Shown here: one piece after another, positions 16,989 through 25,094 of the stretch
Numbering within the stretch: the stretch's first letter is position 1
Layout: each line of letters begins with the position of its first letter
Assembly (NCBI GenBank): GCA_045587025.1
Contig: JAZNBK010000020.1
Location: forward strand, 1-27,258
Length of the DNA stretch: 27,258 bases
Direction of reading: 5' to 3'
DNA from: UBA1740 sp045587025
GTDB lineage: Bacteria > Bacillota > Clostridia > Oscillospirales > CAG-272
Position numbers and translations under genes: made by a program
Notes under the pieces: model-generated
Database searches by the model: none
What the model was told of the DNA's origin: nothing
Seen by the model: the letters and a program-made list of their open reading frames with translations, nothing else

Positions 16989-18434
16989 ATGTTGGGTTAT
17001 TATATAGGATATGGCGCGTTAGCTGCGCTAATCGTTTTTCTGACAACTATAGTTGTCAGCACGCTTGCGTTCAAGCCGAAGAAGGAAGCAGAGACAGCTT
17101 CTGAATGTGAGGAGCTCGACAGAGAAAAAATAATTCGGAATCTGCAAGAGCTTGTAAAATGTAAAACTGTTTCAAAAAGTGCCCGTGACCAGGAGGACGA
17201 GTGTGAATTTGAAAAGCTTTATGCTCTTTTGCCTGAGCTGTATCCAAACGTATATAACAGATGTGAGCTTATAAAATTTGAGGACAGAGGGCTTCTTTAC
17301 AGATGGAAGGGAAAAAAACAGGGCGAGGCGTCTGTTTTGATGGCGCATTTTGACGTCGTTTCCGTAAATGAGGAGCTTTGGCAGAAGCCGCCGTTTGAGG
17401 CGATTATCGAGGACGGATATATGTGGGGGCGAGGAACTCTGGACACAAAGGCGACCATGAACGGAATTCTCTCTGCGGCAGATATTCTCATAGAAAAGGG
17501 CTTTACGCCCGAAAACGATATATACTTTGCCTTTTCGGGTGGCGAGGAGGTAAACGGAAACGGCGCGGTAAATATAGTTAATTACTTCAAGGAAAACGGC
17601 ATCGAGCTTTCAATGGTGCTTGACGAGGGCGGGGCCGTCGTTGAAAACGTTTTTCCGGGTGTTTCTGAGCCCTGCGCAATGATTGGAATTGCCGAAAAGG
17701 GAATGATAAATCTGAAGTACAAGGTAGCATCAAACGGCGGGCACGCCTCTGCGCCAAAGCCACATACGCCGGTAGGCATACTTTCAAGCGCCTGCTGCAG
17801 AGTAGAAAAAAAGCCGTTTAAGGCGCATATATCGACGCCTGTTGCAAAGATGTTCGACACGCTGGGCAGACATTCAAGCTTTGCGTACAGAATGATTTTT
17901 GCTAATCTGTGGTGCTTTAAGCCGATACTTGACCTGTTTGCGAAAAAAGCGGGCGGAGAAATGAACGCTCTGCTTCGCACTACGGTCGCCTTCACTCAGA
18001 TGCAGGGAAGCGATGCGCCGAACGTAATTCCTCCTTCTGCGAGCATGATTTCAAATATGCGGCTCAATCCGGAGGACACTGTTGACAGCGCATTTGAGTA
18101 TATTAAGAGGACCGTTAAAAACGATGATATAGAGCTTGAGGTTTTGTATTCGATGAACCCGAGCAGAATTTCTGCGACCGAGTGTGACGGCTGGCGCAGA
18201 GTGGCGACTGCCGTTTCGAGCACGTGGCAGGGGTGTATAGTTACTCCCTATCTTATGGTGCAATGCTCGGACAGCCGCCATTACGGCGTGATTTCCGACA
18301 AGGTTTATCGCTTCTCGGCAATGCGCCTGACAAGTGAGGAGAGGGCTGCAATTCACGGAAATAACGAAAAAATAAAGCTCGAAAACATATGGCTTGCAGT
18401 AGAGTTTTTCTTACGGCTTATAAGGCAGTGCTGA
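16989..18434 (+). CDS. Membrane-anchored M20 family metallopeptidase (carboxypeptidase S / PM20D1-like)
   Basis: 481 residues. A hydrophobic helix at about 4-27 followed by FKPKKEAE gives an N-terminal membrane anchor. The M20 catalytic set is complete: His120 and Asp122 in AHFDVVS, bridging Asp152 in GRGTLDTK, general base Glu186 followed by metal ligand Glu187 in GGEEVNG, Asp212 in DEGG, and His456 in AIHGNNEK. The dimerisation lid domain lies at about 225-345 (SNGGHASAPK). The WGRGTLDTK form is that of yeast carboxypeptidase S and vertebrate PM20D1, which cleave peptides or N-acyl amino acids. With positive residues after the helix, the catalytic domain's side of the membrane is uncertain. 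It is the third gene behind the two-subunit membrane pair, so it probably processes what that pair moves. Confidence 0.88.
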   Translation: MLGYYIGYGALAALIVFLTTIVVSTLAFKPKKEAETASECEELDREKIIRNLQELVKCKTVSKSARDQEDECEFEKLYALLPELYPNVYNRCELIKFEDRGLLYRWKGKKQGEASVLMAHFDVVSVNEELWQKPPFEAIIEDGYMWGRGTLDTKATMNGILSAADILIEKGFTPENDIYFAFSGGEEVNGNGAVNIVNYFKENGIELSMVLDEGGAVVENVFPGVSEPCAMIGIAEKGMINLKYKVASNGGHASAPKPHTPVGILSSACCRVEKKPFKAHISTPVAKMFDTLGRHSSFAYRMIFANLWCFKPILDLFAKKAGGEMNALLRTTVAFTQMQGSDAPNVIPPSASMISNMRLNPEDTVDSAFEYIKRTVKNDDIELEVLYSMNPSRISATECDGWRRVATAVSSTWQGCIVTPYLMVQCSDSRHYGVISDKVYRFSAMRLTSEERAAIHGNNEKIKLENIWLAVEFFLRLIRQC

Positions 18435-18466
18435 GAAAAAGCTCGGAAAGATAAAAAGAGGTAAAT

Positions 18467-19315
18467 ATGTATAAAATCATAAGAAAAAAGGAGTTAAATC
18501 CGACGGTTATTCAAATGGAAATTGAAGCTCCCCTTGTAGCTAAAAAGGCAAGGGCGGGGCAATTCATTATTCTTCGTGTTTCAGATGACGGGGAAAGAAT
18601 TCCTCTGACCGTCGCAGGATATGACAGAGAAGAGGGCAGTGTAAAAATAATTTTTCAGGTGGTGGGCGCAACTACCGCCTTGCTGGGAGCAAAAAAAGAA
18701 GGCGAATATATTTCTGATTTCGTCGGACCGCTCGGCGTTCCTACCGAAACCGAGGGTGTTGAGAGGGTTTGCGTCGTCGGAGGAGGCGTTGGGTGCGCTA
18801 TCGCGCTTCCCGTTGCGGAGGAATTTCATCGTCTCGGCGCAAGCGTTACGAGCATAGTCGGCTTTCGTAGCAAGGACCTTTTAATTCTTGAAGAAGAGTT
18901 TAAGGCAGTCAGCAATTCTCTTACCGTAATGACCGACGACGGAAGCTACGGCAGACAAGGCAACGTTACCATGCCGTTAAAGGAGCTTCTTGAAGGCGGA
19001 CAAAAATTCGACAGAATTATAGCGATAGGTCCTATGATAATGATGAAATTCGTAGTAGAGACCGCAAGACCGTATCAAGTTCCTGTCACGGTTTCTATGA
19101 ACCCGATAATGATAGACGGAACGGGTATGTGCGGTGGCTGCCGCCTTACGTTGAATAAGGACGGTAGAAGAATTACGAAATTTGCTTGCGTAGACGGGCC
19201 TGATTTTGACGGCTATGAAATAGATTTTGATGACGCTATGTCAAGAGCAGGCATGTATAAGGATTTTGAGCGCCACGCATACGAGCAGGCGTGTAATTTG
19301 TTGAAGAAAGGTTAA
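18467..19315 (+). CDS. nfnA: NfnA: NADH-dependent ferredoxin:NADP+ oxidoreductase, small FAD/[2Fe-2S] subunit
   Basis: 282 residues, the normal size. The N-terminal FAD-binding beta barrel is followed by a Rossmann NAD(H) domain (VCVVGGGVGCAIALPVA, near 103-119). The [2Fe-2S] motif at the C-terminus has Asp217, Cys222, Cys225 and Cys241 (DGTGMCGGC and FACVDGPDFDG), the D-C-C-C set typical of this subunit. It is also annotated as sulfide dehydrogenase alpha or 'dihydroorotate dehydrogenase-like' protein. With NfnB it couples NADH oxidation plus reduced ferredoxin to two NADP+ reductions by flavin-based electron bifurcation, reversibly, in the cytoplasm. AGAGG lies just upstream of ATG 18467. 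It is 32 bases behind the peptidase gene and could be read from that operon, and four bases before nfnB. Confidence 0.92.
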   Translation: MYKIIRKKELNPTVIQMEIEAPLVAKKARAGQFIILRVSDDGERIPLTVAGYDREEGSVKIIFQVVGATTALLGAKKEGEYISDFVGPLGVPTETEGVERVCVVGGGVGCAIALPVAEEFHRLGASVTSIVGFRSKDLLILEEEFKAVSNSLTVMTDDGSYGRQGNVTMPLKELLEGGQKFDRIIAIGPMIMMKFVVETARPYQVPVTVSMNPIMIDGTGMCGGCRLTLNKDGRRITKFACVDGPDFDGYEIDFDDAMSRAGMYKDFERHAYEQACNLLKKG

Positions 19316-19319
19316 TAAG

Positions 19320-20732
19320 ATGGCAATTCTACAAAAGAAGCACGAAATGCCTACGCAAGCACCCGATGTGCGCGTCCGCAATTTTGACGAGGTTGCGTTA
19401 GGTTATACGAAGGAAACAGCAATCGCAGAAGCGAGTCGATGCCTGAACTGCAAGAACGCTCCGTGTGTAAGCGGCTGTCCTGTAAATATAAATATCCCCG
19501 CCTTTCTTTCCTTGGTAAAGGAATCTAAATTTGAAGAGGCGTACAATGAAATTACAAAGATGTCATCCCTTCCGGCAGTTTGCGGACGGGTTTGCCCTCA
19601 GGAAACGCAGTGCGAATGTAAATGCACGTTGGGCATAAAATTTGAGAGTGTCGCAATTGGCAGAGTAGAACGCTTCGTTGCGGATTATCATAATGAAAAC
19701 GGAACAAAGAAAATAAAGGCCCCGGATTCAAATGGTCATAGGGTTGCCGTCGTCGGCTCAGGGCCGTCCGGACTTACCTGCGCGGGCGAGCTTGCCCGTC
19801 GGGGTTACGAGGTGACAATATTCGAAGCGCTTCACACAGCAGGAGGAGTGCTTGTTTACGGTATTCCTGAATTCCGACTTCCAAAAAGTATAGTTGCGAA
19901 GGAGGTAGATGGATTAAGGGAGCTTGGTGTGAAGATAGAAACTAACGTGGTTATAGGAAAAACCCTCACCATAGACGAGCTTCTTGAGGACGGCTTTGAG
20001 GCGGTATATATCGGCTCGGGCGCAGGTTTGCCTAATTTTATGGGTATTCCCGGCGAGTCCTTGAAGGGCGTGTATTCCGCAAACGAATTTTTGACGAGAA
20101 GCAATCTTATGAAGTCCTATGAGGACACTTCCGCTACCCCTATTATGAAGGGTGGTAAAATTGCGGTTGTGGGCGGCGGAAACGTCGCAATGGATGCGGC
20201 GAGAACAGCGCTTCGTTTAGGTGCTGACAAGGTATATATAGTTTACCGTCGTTCCATGGAGGAGCTGCCTGCCCGCGCCGAGGAGGTAGAGCACGCAATT
20301 GAGGAGGGCGTTGATTTTAAGCTTCTCTGCAATCCCGTGGAAATTATCGGTTATACTAACAGAGAAAACCCAAGAGATGAGAGAAACGGCTTTGTAAAGA
20401 GTATAAAATGCGTAAAAATGGAGCTTGGCGAGCCGGATGAACGCGGACGCAGACGCCCTGTAGTAATTGACGGCAGTGAATTCATATTAGAGGTGGATAC
20501 CGTTATAATGGCGATAGGAACGTCTCCAAATCCCCTTATTAAAAATACCACCGAAGGTCTCGAAACGCAGAAATGGGGAGGAATTATCGCAAACGAGGAG
20601 ACGGGCGAGACCTCACGAGAGGGCGTTTTTGCAGGCGGAGACGCCGTCACGGGAGCGGCGACCGTTATATCCGCTATGGGCGCAGGAAAGGCAGCAGCAA
20701 GAGCAATTGACGAAAAGCTGAGGAAAAAATGA
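19320..20732 (+). CDS. nfnB: NfnB: NADPH- and FAD-binding large subunit with two Fe-S cluster sites
   Basis: 470 residues, matching NfnB and the homologous glutamate synthase small subunit GltD. The N-terminal helical domain has two Cys groups for [4Fe-4S] clusters: Cys41, 44, 49, 53 and Cys88, 92, 98, 100, 102. The bifurcating FAD site is a Rossmann motif VAVVGSGPSGLTCAGELA (around 142-159). A second one for NADP(H), IAVVGGGNVAMDAARTA, lies around 280-296, followed by the YRRSMEELPAR segment. The GGDAVTGAATV C-terminal FAD motif is intact. The start ATG at 19320 follows nfnA by four bases. No glutamate synthase large subunit is present, and the partner NfnA is adjacent, so the Nfn role is favoured over GltD. 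A long-loop terminator follows the stop. Confidence 0.92.
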   Translation: MAILQKKHEMPTQAPDVRVRNFDEVALGYTKETAIAEASRCLNCKNAPCVSGCPVNINIPAFLSLVKESKFEEAYNEITKMSSLPAVCGRVCPQETQCECKCTLGIKFESVAIGRVERFVADYHNENGTKKIKAPDSNGHRVAVVGSGPSGLTCAGELARRGYEVTIFEALHTAGGVLVYGIPEFRLPKSIVAKEVDGLRELGVKIETNVVIGKTLTIDELLEDGFEAVYIGSGAGLPNFMGIPGESLKGVYSANEFLTRSNLMKSYEDTSATPIMKGGKIAVVGGGNVAMDAARTALRLGADKVYIVYRRSMEELPARAEEVEHAIEEGVDFKLLCNPVEIIGYTNRENPRDERNGFVKSIKCVKMELGEPDERGRRRPVVIDGSEFILEVDTVIMAIGTSPNPLIKNTTEGLETQKWGGIIANEETGETSREGVFAGGDAVTGAATVISAMGAGKAAARAIDEKLRKK

Positions 20733-20738
20733 AATTAT

Positions 20739-20810
20739 ATCGCCGAGACCAACTTAATGACGATTGTGAAAAAGTAAACAATTGTTTATGCTTGCTCGGC
20801 GATGTTTTTT
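20739..20810 (+). terminator. Long-loop intrinsic terminator after nfnB
   Basis: ATCGCCGAG (20739-20747) and CTCGGCGAT (20795-20803) are perfect arms, followed by TTTTTT (20805-20810). The 47-base loop holds a 14-base perfect palindrome, TAAACAATTGTTTA (20775-20788). It starts seven bases after the nfnB stop. Confidence 0.75.
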
Positions 20811-20822
20811 GCTCAAATTTCC

Positions 20823-20851
20823 TTGACAGGAATAATAAAAAGTGGTATAAT
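20823..20851 (+). promoter_or_regulatory. Consensus sigma-A promoter for the atp operon
   Basis: Exact TTGACA (20823-20828), a 17-base spacer and exact TATAAT (20846-20851), with TGG in front of the -10. This is the strongest promoter seen in the window, as expected for ATP synthase. The predicted start is near 20858. Confidence 0.92.
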
Positions 20852-20865
20852 GTGTAAAATAGTAT

Positions 20866-20911
20866 AGAAGGATCAGTTAGCTTATAATATGCTACTTCCT
20901 TTATAGTTTTT
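20866..20911 (+). promoter_or_regulatory. Leader hairpin in the atp 5' UTR
   Basis: AAGGA (20868-20872) with TCCTT (20897-20901) and TAGC (20878-20881) with GCTA (20891-20894) form an interrupted stem around an AT-rich loop. TTTTT follows at 20907-20911, just ahead of the atpI ribosome binding site (GGAG 20912-20915). It could be a weak attenuator or an RNA stabiliser; it fits no riboswitch class known to me. Confidence 0.4.
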
Positions 20912-20922
20912 CGGAGAAAAAA

Positions 20923-21309
20923 ATGAAAAAAATTGATAGTGTCGTATTGAAGGAAACTAAATATATCTCATTTTGGATAATAATTTTAAGCGCTCTTATG
21001 CAGGCGATTTTTCTCATTATCGGAAAATGGGATTATACCGTTCTGCTTGGAAACGCTCTGACGGGACTTGCTGCGATACTTAATTTTTTTCTATTGGGAA
21101 TTTCAATCCAGAATGCAGTAGAGAAGGAAGAAAAGGATGCGAAAGCTTCAATGAAGCTGTCACAGACCTATAGATTTTTGTTTATCGTTATTATACTTGT
21201 TTTGGCGTTTGCGCTGTCTTGCTTCAACACGTACGCCGCTATAATTCCGTTGTTCTTTACACGGATTGCAATTGCTTTCAGACCTCTTTTTGATAAAAAG
21301 ACGTCTTAA
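20923..21309 (+). CDS. atpI: ATP synthase protein I (AtpI-like)
   Basis: 128 residues, four predicted transmembrane helices in two hairpins with a charged EKEEKDAK loop between them, the normal AtpI form. It is the first gene of the operon, as expected. AtpI helps assemble the c-ring, and in sodium-type enzymes it has been linked to stable ring formation; identity rests mainly on position, size and topology because the family is poorly conserved. GGAG (20912-20915) lies seven bases before ATG 20923. A 34-base T-rich gap leads to atpB. Confidence 0.82.
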   Translation: MKKIDSVVLKETKYISFWIIILSALMQAIFLIIGKWDYTVLLGNALTGLAAILNFFLLGISIQNAVEKEEKDAKASMKLSQTYRFLFIVIILVLAFALSCFNTYAAIIPLFFTRIAIAFRPLFDKKTS

Positions 21310-21343
21310 TTTTATTAAATTTTTTTCTGGGAGGTGAATACGG

Positions 21344-22270
21344 ATGAAATCTAAAAGTCGCGGCTTTGCGATAATAGACGCCTTGCTGTTATTGATGATG
21401 GCTTTGCCTATTGTTTTTTGCATCGTTTTGAAGGTGCTTACCAAGCCGATAAGCGAGGGAATCAGCATTACGGGTGCGCAGGTTTATTTTTGGGTTCCTA
21501 TGCCGCTTCAGGATTTGCCGATTACAGAGGCCCAGATAAATTCCTTTATGGTTATGATATCAATTTTTGCATTATGCCTCTATATGACGCACGGGCTTAA
21601 GGTGAAGGCGGAAACCAGACGTCAGCACGTTGCCGAATGGATAGTGGAAAAGGTTACGGCGATGGTTCGTGAAAATATGGGTGACTTTTTCGTGGGTTTT
21701 TCCGCTTTTATCGCTTCGATTATCGCGCTTTCCGCCTTTTCGAGCTTGCTTTCGCTGTTTGGACTTTATCCGCCTACGTCGGATTTGAATATCGTGGCGG
21801 GCTGGGCAGTTCTGGTATTCGCTCTGATAACCTACTATAAGTTCAAGGGCGGCCCCGTAAAATATTTAAAGAGCTTTGCGGAGCCGGTTCCGTTCCTTGC
21901 GCCTATGAATATAATAAGCGAGGTGGCGACGCCGATTTCCATGTCCTTCCGTCATTACGGAAACGTCCTGTCAGGACTTGTTATTTCTGCTCTGGTCGCG
22001 TCGGGCTTGCAGGGTATAAGCTCAAAACTTCTCGGATGGCTGCCGGGCGCGCTAGGTGAAATTCCGCTTTTCCAGATTGGTATTCCCGCCGTTTTGTCGG
22101 TCTACTTCGATATTTTCAGCGGATGCCTACAGGCGTATATATTCGCTATGCTGACTATGATGTACGTGTCGGGCGGATTTCCTTTTGATGAGTACCTTTT
22201 GCGAATGGAAAAGAAAAATAAGAAAAACAAAAATATAAATATAAAAAACAACACAACGGAGGTATTTTAA
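21344..22270 (+). CDS. atpB: F-type ATP synthase subunit a
   Basis: 308 residues, membrane stator subunit forming the ion half-channels. The essential arginine is Arg203 in MSFRHYGNVLSG, matching E. coli Arg210. The helix before it (EVATPISMSF) and the final helix (YIFAMLTMMYVSGGF) are those of the family. An extended N-terminal part (about 60 residues before the first amphipathic segment, including ITGAQVYFWVPMP) leads in, and a very Lys/Asn-rich tail (KKNKKNKNINIKNN) ends it. That tail also carries the GGAGG of atpE in its last codons. GGGAGGTGA precedes ATG 21344. The stop (22268-22270) is separated from the atpE start by one base. Confidence 0.92.
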   Translation: MKSKSRGFAIIDALLLLMMALPIVFCIVLKVLTKPISEGISITGAQVYFWVPMPLQDLPITEAQINSFMVMISIFALCLYMTHGLKVKAETRRQHVAEWIVEKVTAMVRENMGDFFVGFSAFIASIIALSAFSSLLSLFGLYPPTSDLNIVAGWAVLVFALITYYKFKGGPVKYLKSFAEPVPFLAPMNIISEVATPISMSFRHYGNVLSGLVISALVASGLQGISSKLLGWLPGALGEIPLFQIGIPAVLSVYFDIFSGCLQAYIFAMLTMMYVSGGFPFDEYLLRMEKKNKKNKNINIKNNTTEVF

Positions 22271-22271
22271 A

Positions 22272-22556
22272 ATGTTAGAGCTTGCTATTGGTATTATTTT
22301 AGGTGGATGCGCTCTCGGCGCAGGTGTGGCTATGATTGCGGGTATAGGCCCTGGTATCGGTGAAGGAAACGCCGTTGCTAAGGCGTGCGAGGCAATAGGA
22401 CGTCAGCCCGAATGCAAGGGTAGCGTTACCAGCACGATGCTTATGGGTTGTGCCGTTGCCGAAACAACAGGTCTTTATGCGCTTGTAATTGCAATTCTTC
22501 TGATATTCGTAGCGCCTAATATGCTTGTTAAGATTCTTTTGAGGGCAATCGGTTAA
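22272..22556 (+). CDS. atpE: F-type ATP synthase subunit c, sodium-type with two carboxylates
   Basis: 94 residues, two helices around the polar RQPE loop (44-47). Helix 1 has GIGPGIGEG with Glu31; helix 2 has AVAETTGLY with Glu64, Thr65, Thr66 and Tyr69. Aligned by eye with the Ilyobacter tartaricus Na+ c subunit (Gln32, Glu65, Ser66, Thr67, Tyr70), the Na+ ligands are kept, Thr replaces Ser, and Gln32 is replaced by Glu. A Glu/Glu pair of this kind is known from the Fusobacterium nucleatum Na+ ring. The c-ring rotates as ions pass between it and Arg203 of subunit a. Helix 2 and the tail run longer than usual (PNMLVKILLRAIG). Confidence 0.95.
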   Translation: MLELAIGIILGGCALGAGVAMIAGIGPGIGEGNAVAKACEAIGRQPECKGSVTSTMLMGCAVAETTGLYALVIAILLIFVAPNMLVKILLRAIG

Positions 22557-22571
22557 TAAGGAGAGCTAATT

Positions 22572-23078
22572 ATGCAAACTTTAGATGTCATTTCTGTCAA
22601 TCTGTGGCAGATATTGATTTCTCTTATAAATCTCGTTTTGCTTTTCCTTATACTCAAAATGTTTCTCTTTAAGCCGGTGAAAAACGTTATGGAGCAACGC
22701 CAGAAGCAGATTGACGACCAATACGCTATGGCGGAAATGGCGGAGAAGCAGGCGAATGAAAACCGCGCCAATTGGGAGGAAAAGCTCTCATCCGCAGAAG
22801 CGCAGGCAAACGCTATCATACAGGATGCGACCGACAGAGCCAAAAGCCGCGGCGACAAGATAGTAGCCGAGGCGAGGGAACGCGCTGACGGTATTCTGCG
22901 TACTGCCCAGAATGAAGCCGAGCTCGAGATAAAGCGGGCGTCGGAGGAAATAAAGCGAGAAATCGTAGAGGTTTCAGGCGCGCTTACCGAAAAAATGCTT
23001 GAACGTGAAATCAATAAAGAGGATCACCGAGATTTGATTGCCTCCTTTATTGAAAAGATAGGTGACGGCAATGATTGA
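22572..23078 (+). CDS. atpF: F-type ATP synthase subunit b
   Basis: 168 residues, normal length. One N-terminal transmembrane helix (about 10-30) is followed by FLFKPVKNVMEQR, the family boundary motif, then a long Ala/Glu/Arg-rich helix forming the peripheral stalk dimer. AAGGAGAGCT lies before ATG 22572. Its last eight bases overlap the start of atpH. Confidence 0.95.
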   Translation: MQTLDVISVNLWQILISLINLVLLFLILKMFLFKPVKNVMEQRQKQIDDQYAMAEMAEKQANENRANWEEKLSSAEAQANAIIQDATDRAKSRGDKIVAEARERADGILRTAQNEAELEIKRASEEIKREIVEVSGALTEKMLEREINKEDHRDLIASFIEKIGDGND

Positions 23079-23601
23079 GATTGGTAAGGAGTACGGAACG
23101 GCGCTTTTTATGCTTGCCTGTGAAAAAAACGAGCAGGATATATGCGCGAGCGCCTTGGCGGCGGTCAAGGACGCCTTCCTCGAAAATCCGCAATACACGG
23201 AGCTTTTGTCATCTCCGAGTATTTCCTTGAAGGAACGGCTTGAACTTATCGAAAATTGCTTTTCAGACCATCTTCCCGAATACGTTCTTTCGTATTTGAA
23301 GCTTATGTGCGAAAAGGGAAGAATTCAATATCTTCTTCAATCGGTAGAGGAATATCAAGCGCTTCTCAACGCCTCAAAGCATATCGTCAGGGCGAGAATA
23401 ACGAGCGCTGTCGAGCTTACCGACAGTGAGAAGAAAATGCTGATACAAAAGCTTGAGGCGCAAGGAAGAAGCAAGGTTTGCGCGGAATATTTCGTTGACG
23501 AGAGCTTGCTTGGCGGTTTGACCGTTGAGATAGACGGAAAAATTATGGATGGTAGCTTACGCCATCGCTTACACGAGGTAAAGGAAGTGATTAATACATG
23601 A
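23071..23601 (+). CDS. atpH: F-type ATP synthase subunit delta
   Basis: 176 residues, OSCP/delta family, tying the b stalk to alpha. An N-terminal helical domain (EYGTALFMLACEK) and the C-terminal LLGGLTVEIDGKIMDGS segment are typical. A GTG at 23062 is an alternative start, but ATG 23071 has AGGTGA close ahead and gives the family-like MIEIGKEYGTAL opening. It overlaps the end of atpF by eight bases and the atpA ATG by four. Confidence 0.93.
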   Translation: MIEIGKEYGTALFMLACEKNEQDICASALAAVKDAFLENPQYTELLSSPSISLKERLELIENCFSDHLPEYVLSYLKLMCEKGRIQYLLQSVEEYQALLNASKHIVRARITSAVELTDSEKKMLIQKLEAQGRSKVCAEYFVDESLLGGLTVEIDGKIMDGSLRHRLHEVKEVINT

Positions 23602-25091
23602 GCACAAGACCGGAAGAAATCAGTAACGTAATCAAAGAACAAATTAAGAATTATAAGTCAAAAATAGAGATGAAGGAAACCGGAACGGTTATTCTGGTTG
23701 GAGACGGTATCGCGCGTGTTTACGGGCTTCGTGAATGTATGGCGAGCGAGCTTCTTGAATTTGAGGACGGAAGCTACGGAATGGCGCAAAATCTGGAATC
23801 GGAAACGGTTTCGGTCGCATTATTGTCAAACAAGAATACCATAAGAGAGGGCTCTACCGTAAAAAGAACGGGCAAGGTTCTTTCCGTTCCCGTAGGAGAA
23901 GCGATGCTGGGCAGAGTAGTGAACGCGCTCGGAGAGCCGATTGACGGAAAGGGACCTATTCTTACGAGCGAGTTCCGTCCTATTGAATCGGAAGCCCCCG
24001 GCATTATAGAAAGAAAAAGCGTATCGGTTCCTCTCCAGACGGGAATTAAGGCGATAGACAGTATGATTCCTATCGGACGCGGACAGCGCGAGCTGATAAT
24101 CGGCGACAGACAGACGGGAAAAACCGAAATCGCTATTGATACGATTATAAATCAGAAAAATTCGGACGTTATTTGTATTTACGTGGCTATCGGACAAAAG
24201 AACAGCTCGGTGGTACAGTTAGCCAATGAGCTTGCCGCTAACGGCGCGACAGAGTATACGATTATAGTATCTGCGTCCGCCTCGGAATCCGCGCCGCTTC
24301 AGTACGTAGCGCCCTATTCGGGATGCGCAATGGCAGAATATTTTCGTGAGCAGGGAAAGGACGTTCTTATCATTTACGACGACCTCTCCAAGCACGCTGT
24401 CGCTTACCGCGCTCTGTCGCTCCTGATACGCCGTCCTCCCGGACGCGAGGCGTACCCCGGAGACGTTTTCTATCTTCATTCAAGACTGCTTGAACGCGCT
24501 GCGTGCGTTTCTCCCGAATACGGAGGCGGCTCTATAACAGCGCTTCCCTTGATAGAAACACAGGCGGGCGACGTTTCCGCATACATTCCCACTAACGTAA
24601 TTTCAATTACCGACGGTCAGATATTCCTTGAAACCGAGCTGTTCCACGCAGGCGTTATGCCCGCGATAAACCCCGGCATCTCGGTCAGCCGAGTAGGCGG
24701 CTCTGCGCAGCTCAAAGGTATGAAAAAGGTATCAGGAGAGCTTAAGCTTCTCTATTCTCAGTATAGAGAATTGCAGGCGTTCGCTCAGTTCGGAAGCGAC
24801 CTTGACGCCGATACTAAAGCGCGTCTTGCGCTCGGAGAACGAATAGTAGAGGTTCTGAAGCAGGGAAGAAATGCGCCCGTGCGCGTAGGATGTCAGGTCG
24901 CTATCGTTTATGCCGTAATAAACGGTTACCTTAACGAGATTCCCGTAAAGGAAGTAAAGAATTATGAAATCCGACTCTACGAATTGCTCGAAAACAAGTA
25001 TTCCGATTTGCTTCTGCGAGTAGAGGCGGGAAGCTGGGATGATAAGGATATAGAAGAGCTTGAGAAGGCGCTCAAGGAGATGAAGAGGTAG
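23598..25091 (+). CDS. atpA: F-type ATP synthase subunit alpha
   Basis: 497 residues. Walker A is GDRQTGKT (169-176), and IIYDDLSKHAVAYR plus the arginine-finger helix segment RLLERAA and VSRVGGSAQ are all present. The N-terminal barrel (VILVGDGIARVYGL) and the C-terminal helical bundle are complete. ATG overlaps the atpH stop as ATGA, giving translational coupling. It forms the non-catalytic nucleotide sites of the F1 hexamer. Confidence 0.97.
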   Translation: MSTRPEEISNVIKEQIKNYKSKIEMKETGTVILVGDGIARVYGLRECMASELLEFEDGSYGMAQNLESETVSVALLSNKNTIREGSTVKRTGKVLSVPVGEAMLGRVVNALGEPIDGKGPILTSEFRPIESEAPGIIERKSVSVPLQTGIKAIDSMIPIGRGQRELIIGDRQTGKTEIAIDTIINQKNSDVICIYVAIGQKNSSVVQLANELAANGATEYTIIVSASASESAPLQYVAPYSGCAMAEYFREQGKDVLIIYDDLSKHAVAYRALSLLIRRPPGREAYPGDVFYLHSRLLERAACVSPEYGGGSITALPLIETQAGDVSAYIPTNVISITDGQIFLETELFHAGVMPAINPGISVSRVGGSAQLKGMKKVSGELKLLYSQYRELQAFAQFGSDLDADTKARLALGERIVEVLKQGRNAPVRVGCQVAIVYAVINGYLNEIPVKEVKNYEIRLYELLENKYSDLLLRVEAGSWDDKDIEELEKALKEMKR

Positions 25092-25094
25092 GAT

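Noticed and set aside
19320..20732. Glutamate synthase small subunit (GltD) as the name for this gene
   Set aside because: No GltB large subunit is nearby, and the tightly linked FAD/[2Fe-2S] partner makes Nfn the better reading.
21298..21311. AAGACGTCTT palindrome and T-rich run at the end of atpI
   Set aside because: The palindrome has no room for a loop, so it cannot form a terminator hairpin; it is mostly explained by the last codons and an AT-rich gap.
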